Source of the DNA: Fuerstiella sp.
Lineage (GTDB): Bacteria; Planctomycetota; Planctomycetia; Planctomycetales; Planctomycetaceae
Direction: 5' to 3'
Length of the DNA: 64,000 nt
Assembly (NCBI GenBank): GCA_022843805.1
Contig: JALHMY010000008.1
Location: forward strand, 1-64,000
In this document: positions 1 to 8,424 of the stretch, piece after piece
Layout of the letters: every line of letters begins with the position of its first letter
Position numbering within the stretch: the stretch's first letter is position 1
Translations under genes and position numbers: made by a program
Notes under the pieces: model-generated
Databases searched by the model: none
Seen by the model: only the letters and a program-made list of their open reading frames with translations
What the model was told of the DNA's origin: nothing

Positions 1-266
1 CCGCTCCGCACGTAAAAACCGCCTGCGACGAGTCCGGGGATTCACATCACGAAATTCTCACACCCTGACTGGTGACCTCAAACCCGCTGAAAACGGCGGC
101 GACAAACGTGCTGTTCCCAGAAATTTCCTGCGTCTGTCGATTTCCCGGGTTTCCCGTTCGACTATTGGATGAAATATGAGCTGCCGAGCGGTTTGGGGCT
201 CTGTGAACGAAGAAAATGACCACCAACCACCGTCTTATATCTCAACTCACAATAAGGGAAACACGT

Positions 267-1151
267 ATGAAGGTCATCGTCTTTGTCAAAGCGACTCCAG
301 GTTCCGAAGCGGGTGAAATGCCCAGCGAGCAGTTACTCGCCGACATGGGTCAGTACAACGAGCAGCTTGTCGCGGCGGGCATCATGAAGGCAGGGGAAGG
401 GCTGAAGCCAAGCCGTGAAGGGTTTCGTATTCGCTTCAGCGGGGCGAATCGTACGGTTATCGACGGACCATTTGCCGAAACGAAGGAACTCGTAGCAGGA
501 TTCTGGATCTGGGAGGTTCGCTCAATGCAGGAGGCGATCGAATGGGTGAAAAAGTGTCCGAATCCGATGAACGAGGATTCTGACATCGAGATTCGTCCGG
601 TCTTCAGCTTTGAGGACTTCGCAGCCATCGACTCGACCGGGGAACTGATTCAGAAGGAACGCGAGCTATACGACGAAATCGAAAACATGTCGGCGGACGA
701 AGCGGAAATCCGCCACATGATGCACGAATGGTCCCGCGCCCTGGAGGCGAAAGACCTTGACCAGCTCTTTAAGGACTACGCTCCCGATGCGGTTCTGTAC
801 GATGCGATCCCGCCCTACAAGACTGTCGGTGTGGAGAACATCCGCCAGGTATGGGCCAACTGCCTGCCTTATTTCCCGGAAACGTTCCAGTCCGAGCATC
901 GTGACGTCCGGATTCACGTCGCGGGCGACACCGCCTTTATGCATTGCGTCCATCATTTTATCCCCACTGCTGCCGATGATCCAATCGGCCAGAATTGGCT
1001 GCGAGTGACGGTTGGCTACCGGAAGATCGGCGGCAGGTGGAAGGTCATCCATGAGCACATCTCGACTCCATTCAATCCGATGAACAACCAGGCGTGGATG
1101 ATAAAAAACCCGGATGTCGTCGACGCGCCCGACTATGGGCAGGCGACCTGA
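267..1151 (+). CDS. YCII (DGPF) domain fused to SnoaL/NTF2-like domain protein
   Basis: The 294-residue product begins at ATG 267, chosen because AAGGGA lies about 8 bases upstream; an in-frame ATG at 216 has no such site. Residues about 1-105 are a YCII-type domain with the family signature DGPF at 66-69. Residues about 135-265 are a SnoaL/NTF2-like (ketosteroid-isomerase fold) domain starting at the EAEIRHMMHEW helix. Both folds bind small molecules, but neither gives a substrate here, so the reaction is unknown. The protein should be cytoplasmic, as no signal peptide or membrane segment is present. Genes of this type often sit with VOC genes and ECF sigma factors; here two broken VOC genes and an ECF gene follow. 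The fusion of the two usually separate folds is the odd point. Confidence 0.85.
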   Translation: MKVIVFVKATPGSEAGEMPSEQLLADMGQYNEQLVAAGIMKAGEGLKPSREGFRIRFSGANRTVIDGPFAETKELVAGFWIWEVRSMQEAIEWVKKCPNPMNEDSDIEIRPVFSFEDFAAIDSTGELIQKERELYDEIENMSADEAEIRHMMHEWSRALEAKDLDQLFKDYAPDAVLYDAIPPYKTVGVENIRQVWANCLPYFPETFQSEHRDVRIHVAGDTAFMHCVHHFIPTAADDPIGQNWLRVTVGYRKIGGRWKVIHEHISTPFNPMNNQAWMIKNPDVVDAPDYGQAT

Positions 1152-1206
1152 AGATGAGGCAGCGTATCGATACGATTGCTGGATCTCACATCCCCACAAC
1201 ACATGA

Positions 1207-1436
1207 AGGAAACAAACAGACCGCTACTGGAACGCAATCGTCAGCAACGGCGGCGAGGAAAGCCAGTGCGGCTGGTGTAATGACAAATGGGGATTCACTG
1301 GCAAATTACACCGGTGGCGCTCAGCAAAGCGACCACAAGTCCCGATCGAATCGCCGCAAAGCGCGCCTTCGATGCCATGATGACCATGAAGAAGATCGAC
1401 ATCGAGGCGATCGAAGCGGCGTTTCGTGGTCATTGA
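1207..1436 (+). pseudogene. C-terminal remnant of a PhnB-like VOC protein, frameshifted
   Basis: The reading frame from 1207 gives KQTDRYWNAIV and SQCGWCNDKWGF, typical of the second half of PhnB-like (3-demethylubiquinone-methyltransferase-like) VOC proteins. Near 1290 the similarity jumps to another frame, giving WQITPVALSK and then MTMKKIDIEAIEAAFRGH before a stop at 1434-1436. The N-terminal half of the family is absent; the remnant starts shortly after the YCII/SnoaL gene. I infer a 5' deletion plus one small indel. No function is expected. Confidence 0.7.
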
Positions 1437-1533
1437 GCGATCGGCGAGATTCCTTCCCTCAGAACCCCTAACAACACCTGCGTGCGCCGCGACGTTCGTG
1501 GTTGCGTTTCCGGCAGGGGGCGAGGAAGAAATC

Positions 1534-1884
1534 GTGACAGTCAAATGGATGGACAACCTCGGAATTGTGGTCGAGAACATTTCCGCCGCCATTGAGTTCT
1601 TCACGGAACTCGGCCTTGCACCTGAAGGCCGCATCTCGATCGAGAGTGATTGGGCCGGCCGAGTCACCGAAATGCCTGGTCAGCGTGTCGAGATCGCCAT
1701 GATGAGAACTCCCGACGACCACAGCCATCTCGAACTCTCATGATTCGATGCCCCCGCCATCGCATCCGATCACCGCACGGCCCCAGTAAACTCGCTGGGG
1801 TACCTGCGAGTTATGTTCAATGTCGAGGACTTTCAGCCCTGCCAAACCTGTTCTTATGCTGACGCCGTGGGTCATTCTGTGTGA
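1534..1884 (+). pseudogene. VOC (glyoxalase-fold) family gene with internal stop
   Basis: GTG 1534 follows GAGGAAGAA and opens a VOC-type protein (MDNLGIVVENISAAIEFF). The frame stops at TGA 1741-1743, exactly where the family has Arg in the motif LELSRF. Past the stop the same frame continues with family sequence (FDAPAIASDHR, then NSLGYLRVMFNVED) before similarity is lost around 1830 and a final TGA at 1882. This reads as a CGA to TGA nonsense change plus loss of the C-terminal metal-binding half. A fragment of about 70 residues could still be made, but a working enzyme is unlikely. Confidence 0.75.
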
Positions 1885-2107
1885 AGAATTCCTGAAGAAC
1901 GGAACGCAACCATTTCTGGTTTTGGACCGTCATTATGGAGAACGCGGAAACCATTGTCGTTCGATGCGGCAGATCGAAAATTTAAGCACCCGTGTAAGAA
2001 ATTCTCCCGAGATGGTATCTCCTGACGCACGCAGTCACAATTATATCGGAATCTGGAGCAGAAGTCTCATCTGTCCGCGACCATGTTAAACCTGAAAGGC
2101 CTGTGTT

Positions 2108-2704
2108 TTGTTGCCTGAAACTCGCCATAGCATGATCGCCCGGCTGGCGAATCCGGCGGATACAGCAACCTGGCTTGAATTTCTTCGAGTCTATGAAGCA
2201 GCCATTATGCGTTTTTGTCGTGCTCGTGGGTTACGGGACGGCGACGCGGAAGAAGTTTGCCAGGATGTGGCCATCGCACTGGCACGTCAGGCACATGAAT
2301 GGGAGTCGACGGGACGCGCTGGGAGTTTTCGATCGTGGTTATTCGAGACTGCGCGCCGACTGTGCCTCAAGCGAATTCGCGACGATCGGACGTTTCATTC
2401 GCTCGATGAAGTGCTGTCGGAGATTTCAGATTCCTGCGACAACGCGGAACAGATCGTGTTAAGCCGTGAGTCGGACGATCACCGTGACTGGCTCTTCTGC
2501 GCAGCGGCCGGCATCGTTCAGGCCGAAGTGGAAAGTCAAACATGGCAGGCGTTCTGGCGAACAACCGTGGACGGAGTCGCGCCGACAAATGTCGCAGCGG
2601 AACTCGGCGTTGGAGTCGGAACCGTCTACACGGCCAAATGCCGAGTCATATCCAGACTTCGCCGCTGTGTGGCTGAACTCGAAGAAAGCAATGGTGGAGA
2701 ATGA
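2108..2704 (+). CDS. ECF-type RNA polymerase sigma factor paired with kinase
   Basis: The 198-residue protein has the two helix regions of ECF sigma factors. Region 2 lies at about residues 22-90 (LEFLRVYEAAIMRFCRARG, DAEEVCQDV, FRSWLFETARRLCLKRI). Region 4 lies at about 140-190 and includes WQAFWRTTVDG, which is common in planctomycete ECF factors, and an HTH around VAAELGVGVGTVYTAK. The start is taken as TTG 2108, with GAAAGG just upstream; an ATG at 2132 would cut into the first helix. Its stop overlaps the start of the kinase gene by four bases (ATGA at 2701-2704), so translation is probably coupled. It should direct RNA polymerase to an unknown regulon, with the downstream kinase as likely regulator. 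Confidence 0.9.
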   Translation: MLPETRHSMIARLANPADTATWLEFLRVYEAAIMRFCRARGLRDGDAEEVCQDVAIALARQAHEWESTGRAGSFRSWLFETARRLCLKRIRDDRTFHSLDEVLSEISDSCDNAEQIVLSRESDDHRDWLFCAAAGIVQAEVESQTWQAFWRTTVDGVAPTNVAAELGVGVGTVYTAKCRVISRLRRCVAELEESNGGE

Positions 2705-5700
2705 ATATCCTAACCCAATCCTGTCCTGAGATTCAGGCCATCGCGAAGGCAATGATGTCCGGTGGTCTCTGCGAAGAACGGTCCGGACACAATGACGGCA
2801 ACGCTCTCTCCCGGCACCTTGATGACTGCGAAAACTGTCAGGCTGCTATTGAAGCGATGGCTACAAGCCAGTTCCATAGCGACCAGATTGCGGGCATCCT
2901 GAAAAGAAGCGGAACCGTTGCCAGTCCAGTATCGAATACGCGTGGTGCTCAATCCGGTTTATTGAGAAGCGATGAAGGTGCCGAAGGGACATATTCTCCC
3001 GATCATCGCCATGCACTGTTCCTGTCCTGCCTGTCTCCAACGGACAATCCGGATTCGCTTGGTCGCATCGGCACTTTGGAAATTCGCGGCGTCATTGGAC
3101 ATGGAGGCGCCGGCATCGTTTACAAGGCGATCGATCCGGCTCTGGGACGAACTGTTGCCGTGAAACTGCTCAATCCTGCCACAGCAAGCGATGAGGCACG
3201 GGCTCGCTTTTCTCGAGAAGCCCGTGCGATGGCCGCGATTACTCATGAGAACGTACTTCCCGTTCATGCAGTGTCGCAGCATCACGAACTGCCGTATCTG
3301 GTAACAGAATATGTCCCAGGCGGAACACTGGCACAGCGTCTTGCGGTTCGCGGGCGTCTGGAACTGATTGAGACGGTTCGAGTCGGCCTGCAGATCGCAC
3401 GCGGACTGGCGGCCGCGCATCGTCAGGGAGTTGTGCATCGCGATGTGAAACCAAGCAATATTCTGCTGGATCCCGGAATCGATCGCGTTCGCGTGGCGGA
3501 TTTCGGACTTGCTCGTGCTGTGAATGAACATACGAGTACCGAATCCGGAAAGCTGATGGGAACTCCGCAGTTCATGTCGCCGGAACAGGTTCAGGGCGGA
3601 GCGGTGAGTTTCAGCAGCGATCTCTTCAGCCTCGGCTGCGTCCTGTTTCAATGCTGCACGGGACATCCGCCGTTCGCGGGCGATTCGATCTATTCGATTA
3701 TGCAGAAGATCACTAACGAAGAAGCTCCCTCTGCCAGACAGGAATGCGCTGACGTCCCCGAATGGCTGGATTGTCTGATCCGCCGACTTCATTCTCGACG
3801 CCCGAATGATCGCTTCGAAAACGCAGACGCTGTCGCTGAGATTCTGGAAGCCGAATTGCTGTTTCTTCAGCAGGCGACTCTTGTTCCACAGCCGGAACGG
3901 AAGTGGCTGCCAATAAAGGCCGCACGCACTACTGGGATTCGCAAACTTTCAGGGAAAACTGTCATGACCGCGACGGGAATTGTGCTGACCATAGGGTTGA
4001 TCGCTACACAGTTCATCTACGACGGGGAAAACAATAGAGAACCACATATTGCCGATTCGAGTCCCACAGACCAGTCCGGAGTAGCGCACGTCGAATCGTC
4101 TCAGGACGAGCGTTCCCGGGTGGTGACGCTCAGACCCGAACTGCAGTCGTGGGCAGATCAGCTGGTCGCAGCCACAGATCACCGAGAGGTCGCGTTTGGA
4201 ATTGCTCCAAAACTGTCGAAGCTGCCAAACGATGACTCATTGGCAATCGCTCATGCAGCATGGCCACGAATGCTGGAATCGGGAACGCGAACGGGCCTGC
4301 TGAAGGAATTTCAGTTCAGCTCGCATCCGAAAGTGCTTCAGATATTGCATCTGGGAATGACAGACACCGATACCGAGGTTCGCAGATACGCGGCCAACTA
4401 TTTGCAGGAGTTCGCGCTGCGAGACTTTGATGGCGACGAAAAGGGATACAACGCGTGGTATGCAGTCTACGGCAAGCGGCCGTTAGCGGATGTTTATTCC
4501 GCGAATTATCAGCGTCTGACAGACGATCTGCGGTCCGTTGAACCGAACATCGCACTGCGGATACTGAAGCCGCTGAACATCGGCATTTCTGAGCATCGAC
4601 CGCAAAAACGAGACGCAGTGCGGAACTCCGGGCTGCCGGAACTGATCGTCGGCTGGTGCGAGCGTACCCTCCACGATGAAGCACAGCTGCGGGAGCTGGC
4701 GGAGTACCTGGCCAGAGTTCCCTTGTCCCCGGATCTGGCAAGCCAGCGAGTTCAGAAGTTCTTGTCGAATGAGCATTCGACAAGCCTGAGAATGGCGGCG
4801 GCCACGGCATTGCTGGAAACGCATCGGGAACCCGCACTCGACACTCTGTTTGACATTCTGAATCAAACGATGTCGATGGAAAAGAATCCTCTGGCGGACC
4901 TGAATCGTTCGTGGTGCTGTCATGTGATTGCAACCGTCGCTGAGGTTCGTTCAATCCCCAGATTGATTGCCATCATGGACAGTGACAATTCGCCGGAAGT
5001 CCGCAGAATCATCAACTCTGTTTTGTGTGGAGACACCAGGCTTGGCCAATTGACTGGCGTCAGTCGCTCGACATTCCTTGACGGTCCATGGTGGCGCAAA
5101 TGGTGGGAAGCCAACCGGGCACGACTGCCGGAGCCAGCGGCTACGCTGGTGATTGAGGAGTTACCAAAGACAAAATTTGGCCGGAGCTATCAACCGATAA
5201 CATTCGATCTTTCCACACATGACGGTCGAATGAAAATCTTTCGAGACGTTTGTGGAAAGCCTGAAAGTAACGTCAACTCTCAGCATCTCTGGTCCATATC
5301 GACAACAATCGCCGAAGCCGGAGATCCCCGTGCAATTCCCATCCTGATTGGTGCCATCGAAGCGGACAACTCGTACGACACCGTGTACGGTATCGGCTAC
5401 TTCGCACTCGGTTTCAGCAAACTTGGAAAGCTGACCGGCGTTGAGTACAGCAAGTTTCATGACGGAGCCTGGTGGCGTCGCTGGTGGGAGAGCAACAAAG
5501 ATCGCTTTCCGGAAGAAGTCCAGGCAATTCCCATTGAAAATTTTCCCAAAACAGCCCACGGAAAGAACTACACGCCGTTTCCATCAGATCTCGACACTCA
5601 CGAAGGCCGTGTAAAGTTTCTAATCGAGCAGCTTCGCAAGCCAGAGCCTGACCTCAGTTCGCTCGCAGAATTATTCACGGAGTACGAAGATCCTCGCGGG

Positions 5701-6648
5701 ATCCCGGTTCTGATCGGCGTGATCGTTGCGGATCAGTCCGGAAAGTCTGTCTACGACGTTGGCTATTTTGGGCTGGGCATGGGAAAGCTCAGCAGGATCA
5801 CAGGAGTTCGGTACGACAAGTCACACGATGCGGAGTGGTGGGTGGCGTGGTGGGCCACTCATCGCCGAGATTTGCCCGCGGAGGCAAACGTTGACATCCC
5901 GAAATTCGAGATGACCATGAAAGGCGAGGACGAAGAGGCTCCGGACGCTGACGTTCAGGACATTCCGTCGCATGACATTCGCATCGCCGACGATCCGAAC
6001 CAGCGTTACTTCCTGATCGGCGACACTTCCGTCTCGCCACCGAAATCCGGATTCAAACTACTGGTCGTTCTGCCAGGTGGTGATGGCAGCGCTGATTTCG
6101 AACCGTTCGTCCGCCGTATTCGTAAGTATGCACTCGATGATCAATGGATCTTAGCCCAGCCTGTGGCAGTTTTCTGGAATACGACAACGCCGAAAGACCA
6201 GCAGATCGTATGGCCAAAGAAATCCGACAATGTCGCGGACGCAAAATTCTCAACGGAAGAATTCGTCAGTCGAACGATCGCTGATGTGAAGTCAAAAGTA
6301 CCAATTGACCCAAAGAATGTGATCACACTGTCATGGTCATCATCGGGACATGCTGCCTACGCGATTGCCATGCAGCCTGATTCGCCTGTCACTGGAAGCT
6401 ACATCGCCATGTCCATTTTCCGCGCGAAAGAGTATGACACCGCGCATGTCAAAGGTCGGCGTCTTGTGATTGATCATTCACCTGACGATCAGGTCTGTCC
6501 CTACGACCATTCCGTGACGGCGGAGAAAACGCTGACTGCTGCCGGAGCCGACATCAAGCGACTGACCTGCGAAGGCGGCCATGGCTGGCGAGGTGATGCC
6601 TACGGTCGCATCAAAGAAGGCCTTCAATGGCTGACTCTTCCACGCTGA
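2701..6648 (+). CDS. Ser/Thr kinase with zinc-finger start, WW-rich repeats and C-terminal hydrolase domain
   Basis: A 1315-residue membrane protein. Residues 39-46 carry HX3CX2C, as in zinc-binding anti-sigma factors. A Hanks kinase domain follows (about 120-390) with Lys155, HRD Asp248 and DFG Asp267 all present, so it is probably active. A membrane helix lies at about 421-438. The likely outer region starts with HEAT-like helices and then holds three copies of a module of about 125 residues, each ending in a WW..WW..NR..LP motif (near 797, 924 and 1046). Residues about 1115-1315 resemble alpha/beta-hydrolase esterases: LVVLPGGDG, a nucleophile-like WSSSG at 1212-1216 (Trp in place of the usual first Gly) and EGGHGW near the end. 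The sigma gene overlaps its start, so it is probably the sensor/anti-sigma partner. A hydrolase fused to this kinase type is unusual. Confidence 0.88.
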   Translation: MNILTQSCPEIQAIAKAMMSGGLCEERSGHNDGNALSRHLDDCENCQAAIEAMATSQFHSDQIAGILKRSGTVASPVSNTRGAQSGLLRSDEGAEGTYSPDHRHALFLSCLSPTDNPDSLGRIGTLEIRGVIGHGGAGIVYKAIDPALGRTVAVKLLNPATASDEARARFSREARAMAAITHENVLPVHAVSQHHELPYLVTEYVPGGTLAQRLAVRGRLELIETVRVGLQIARGLAAAHRQGVVHRDVKPSNILLDPGIDRVRVADFGLARAVNEHTSTESGKLMGTPQFMSPEQVQGGAVSFSSDLFSLGCVLFQCCTGHPPFAGDSIYSIMQKITNEEAPSARQECADVPEWLDCLIRRLHSRRPNDRFENADAVAEILEAELLFLQQATLVPQPERKWLPIKAARTTGIRKLSGKTVMTATGIVLTIGLIATQFIYDGENNREPHIADSSPTDQSGVAHVESSQDERSRVVTLRPELQSWADQLVAATDHREVAFGIAPKLSKLPNDDSLAIAHAAWPRMLESGTRTGLLKEFQFSSHPKVLQILHLGMTDTDTEVRRYAANYLQEFALRDFDGDEKGYNAWYAVYGKRPLADVYSANYQRLTDDLRSVEPNIALRILKPLNIGISEHRPQKRDAVRNSGLPELIVGWCERTLHDEAQLRELAEYLARVPLSPDLASQRVQKFLSNEHSTSLRMAAATALLETHREPALDTLFDILNQTMSMEKNPLADLNRSWCCHVIATVAEVRSIPRLIAIMDSDNSPEVRRIINSVLCGDTRLGQLTGVSRSTFLDGPWWRKWWEANRARLPEPAATLVIEELPKTKFGRSYQPITFDLSTHDGRMKIFRDVCGKPESNVNSQHLWSISTTIAEAGDPRAIPILIGAIEADNSYDTVYGIGYFALGFSKLGKLTGVEYSKFHDGAWWRRWWESNKDRFPEEVQAIPIENFPKTAHGKNYTPFPSDLDTHEGRVKFLIEQLRKPEPDLSSLAELFTEYEDPRGIPVLIGVIVADQSGKSVYDVGYFGLGMGKLSRITGVRYDKSHDAEWWVAWWATHRRDLPAEANVDIPKFEMTMKGEDEEAPDADVQDIPSHDIRIADDPNQRYFLIGDTSVSPPKSGFKLLVVLPGGDGSADFEPFVRRIRKYALDDQWILAQPVAVFWNTTTPKDQQIVWPKKSDNVADAKFSTEEFVSRTIADVKSKVPIDPKNVITLSWSSSGHAAYAIAMQPDSPVTGSYIAMSIFRAKEYDTAHVKGRRLVIDHSPDDQVCPYDHSVTAEKTLTAAGADIKRLTCEGGHGWRGDAYGRIKEGLQWLTLPR

Positions 6649-6768
6649 AAAAAATGCACAGGTGGAATGGTCGATTTCGGGAAGTCCCTGGACTTCAACT
6701 GAAAAAATCCGGAAAAGATTTGTCACACTCGCGTCTCCCGATTGTCTACGGGGCAGGGAGGACAAATC

Positions 6769-7057
6769 ATGTTGAAGCTACAGGGAAGAATCGCCGTTGT
6801 AACCCGCGCATCAAAAGGTATCGGCGCAGGAATCGCCAGAGAGCTCGCAGCCCCCGGGGCGGCCATCCTTGTGAACGACGAGAACGATCGGACCGGTGCG
6901 GAATCTGTCGTCGATGCGATTGTCGCCGATGGCTGTTCAGGCGGATGTCGCGAAAGCCGCCGATGTCGTTCGGCTCTTTGAGCAGGCCCGGGAGACCTTC
7001 GGATCGCTCGATATTCTGGTCAACGTCGCTTTTCTCACCGCTGATGACTCCGGATGA
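6769..7057 (+). pseudogene. SDR (short-chain dehydrogenase) N-terminal fragment, frameshifted
   Basis: ATG 6769, after GGGAGGA, starts a Rossmann-fold [23 protein letters not shown]. The cofactor motif TGxxxGxG has Arg in place of its first Gly. Near 6930 the frame shifts; the other frame continues family sequence ([17 protein letters not shown], then [10 protein letters not shown], the usual LVNNA region) to TGA 7055-7057. The catalytic Ser-Tyr-Lys part is gone. It is a decayed gene cut off before the active site. Confidence 0.75.
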
Positions 7058-7133
7058 CTGACCGGCGAAGTCATCCTCGCATCAGGCGGTTTGTGCTAAC
7101 ATCAGTCATCTCAAACCTTAACAGGAGATGTTT

Positions 7134-7421
7134 ATGCCAGCTTATGTTGTGTTCATGCGCGAAAAGACAGTCAATCTGTCCGAACTGGAAGCTTATTGGG
7201 CACGAGTCAGCGCGACGATGGATGGACATCCACTCAAAGTGCTGGCCGCATACGGCAAACACGTCACACTGGAAGGGCCAGACGTTGAAGGTGTCGTGAT
7301 CGCCGAATTCCCCTCGCTGGAAGAAGCCCGCGCGTGGTACGACAGCCCAGCCTACCAGGAAGCAGCCCAGCATCGACATCGCGGTGCCATTTATCGTGGC
7401 TTGATCGTTGAAGGTGTCTGA
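7134..7421 (+). CDS. DUF1330 family protein
   Basis: A 95-residue cytoplasmic protein of the DUF1330 dimeric alpha/beta-barrel family. The core is typical: YVVFMREKTVN at the start, VLAAYGKHVTLEG in the middle, and the EFPSLEEARAWYDSPAYQEA helix, with the length normal for the family. ATG 7134 is preferred over the in-frame ATG 7128, because AGGAG at 7123-7127 would be too close to the latter. The biochemical role of the family is not established. A strong hairpin follows immediately, so the gene is probably a single transcription unit. Confidence 0.88.
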   Translation: MPAYVVFMREKTVNLSELEAYWARVSATMDGHPLKVLAAYGKHVTLEGPDVEGVVIAEFPSLEEARAWYDSPAYQEAAQHRHRGAIYRGLIVEGV

Positions 7422-7426
7422 GATTG

Positions 7427-7464
7427 AACATCTCCAGACTGCGGCTCACTGGTCTGGAGATGTT
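7427..7464. terminator. Hairpin between convergent genes, likely bidirectional terminator
   Basis: AACATCTCCAGAC at 7427-7439 pairs perfectly with GTCTGGAGATGTT at 7452-7464 (13-bp stem, 12-base loop). It sits between the ends of the DUF1330 gene (+) and the DoxX gene (-). The T-tracts are short, so its strength is uncertain, but position and perfect pairing favour a shared terminator. Confidence 0.7.
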
Positions 7465-7479
7465 TCGCGGAAAGCCGTC

Positions 7480-7917
7480 TCAGTTGTGTCGGTTTGTTGC
7501 CGGATGGGCAGCCTTCTTCGCATCGAGGCTCATCGGTCCGGCCCCATTGGCAATCAGGAAGACCATCGTTCCCATCAGTGACAGATTCTTCATAAACTGA
7601 ATCATCTGTTGCTCCTGTTCCTGACCTTCAAATGTCCAGAAATCGTGGAAGAAGTATGTGGCGAGAATCAGGAAGACAAGTAGCAGCGACGCTCCAATCC
7701 TCGCTTTGAAGCCGACGATGACTGAGAGGCTTCCAAGCAGCAGGAAGACGATCGCTCCGGCCAGCATAAATTGTGGCATTGGCACACCTTCAGCCCCCAT
7801 GTAGCCAGCGACGTCGTTAAATTTCGGAATCTTGTTTCCGACGGCGCTCATGAAGAAGATCAATGTGATGAGAATTCGGGCACCGACCGTGGCGATGCCT
7901 TTGAGCGGAGTTGTCAT
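7480..7917 (-). CDS. DoxX family membrane protein
   Basis: A 145-residue inner-membrane protein with four hydrophobic helices, as usual for DoxX. The first carries ARILITLIFFMSAVGNKI, followed by the family-like FNDVAGYMGAEGVPMPQ loop and LLLGSLSVIVGF. The start is ATG 7917 (MTTPLKG), with AGAAAGGG upstream; the open frame continues 56 codons further but without family similarity. DoxX-type proteins are linked to quinone or redox processes, but a precise activity cannot be assigned. It ends near the shared hairpin and converges on DUF1330. Confidence 0.85.
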   Translation of the reverse strand: MTTPLKGIATVGARILITLIFFMSAVGNKIPKFNDVAGYMGAEGVPMPQFMLAGAIVFLLLGSLSVIVGFKARIGASLLLVFLILATYFFHDFWTFEGQEQEQQMIQFMKNLSLMGTMVFLIANGAGPMSLDAKKAAHPATNRHN

Positions 7918-8424
7918 GCGAAATACCCTTTCTGAAAAGTACCTGGTGAGTGAAAATACCTGGTGAGCTCGTGAAATCTTCTGAGTAGCCCGGCTAAACA
8001 GCAGTGCTTCTGCCAGGGCGACGCCGTTGACGTTCAGGCTTGTCGCTCGGCTGCTGGCAACGGTCCCGTTCGTTAGTTTTTCCAATAATGAGCAACTTCA
8101 GAACCCAGATACATGATGTGTGAATAGTTTACTAGTAACATAAATGGGTAAAAAAGTCGGCAGCCGAATCCGGCCACCGGAGCCAATTCGCTCCGGAGCT
8201 TTCAGGCAAATGCCCCCTTTCTTCTGCGGCTCTTTCTGATTTTCGCCAGCCATTTTTCAACTCCCTGACTGACTCCGATTAAAATACTTTATATGTAATG
8301 TATTTACGTGTCAAGAAGATGTCTGAAAAAAATTTCGGGCGCGCCGGTATTTCAACGAGTTGCAGGAGAAGCCGGATAATGCTCCGTCATCGAATCATGC
8401 GTGCAGTTGCTGATCGAACTTCCG
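7918..8424. other. Intergenic region without a supported gene
   Basis: About 500 bases between the start of doxX and the end of the sigma-54 regulator. A perfect 10-bp palindrome TTACTAGTAA lies at 8129-8138, and an AT-rich stretch around 8280-8315 could hold a promoter. No coding frame with convincing protein character was found. Confidence 0.5.
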
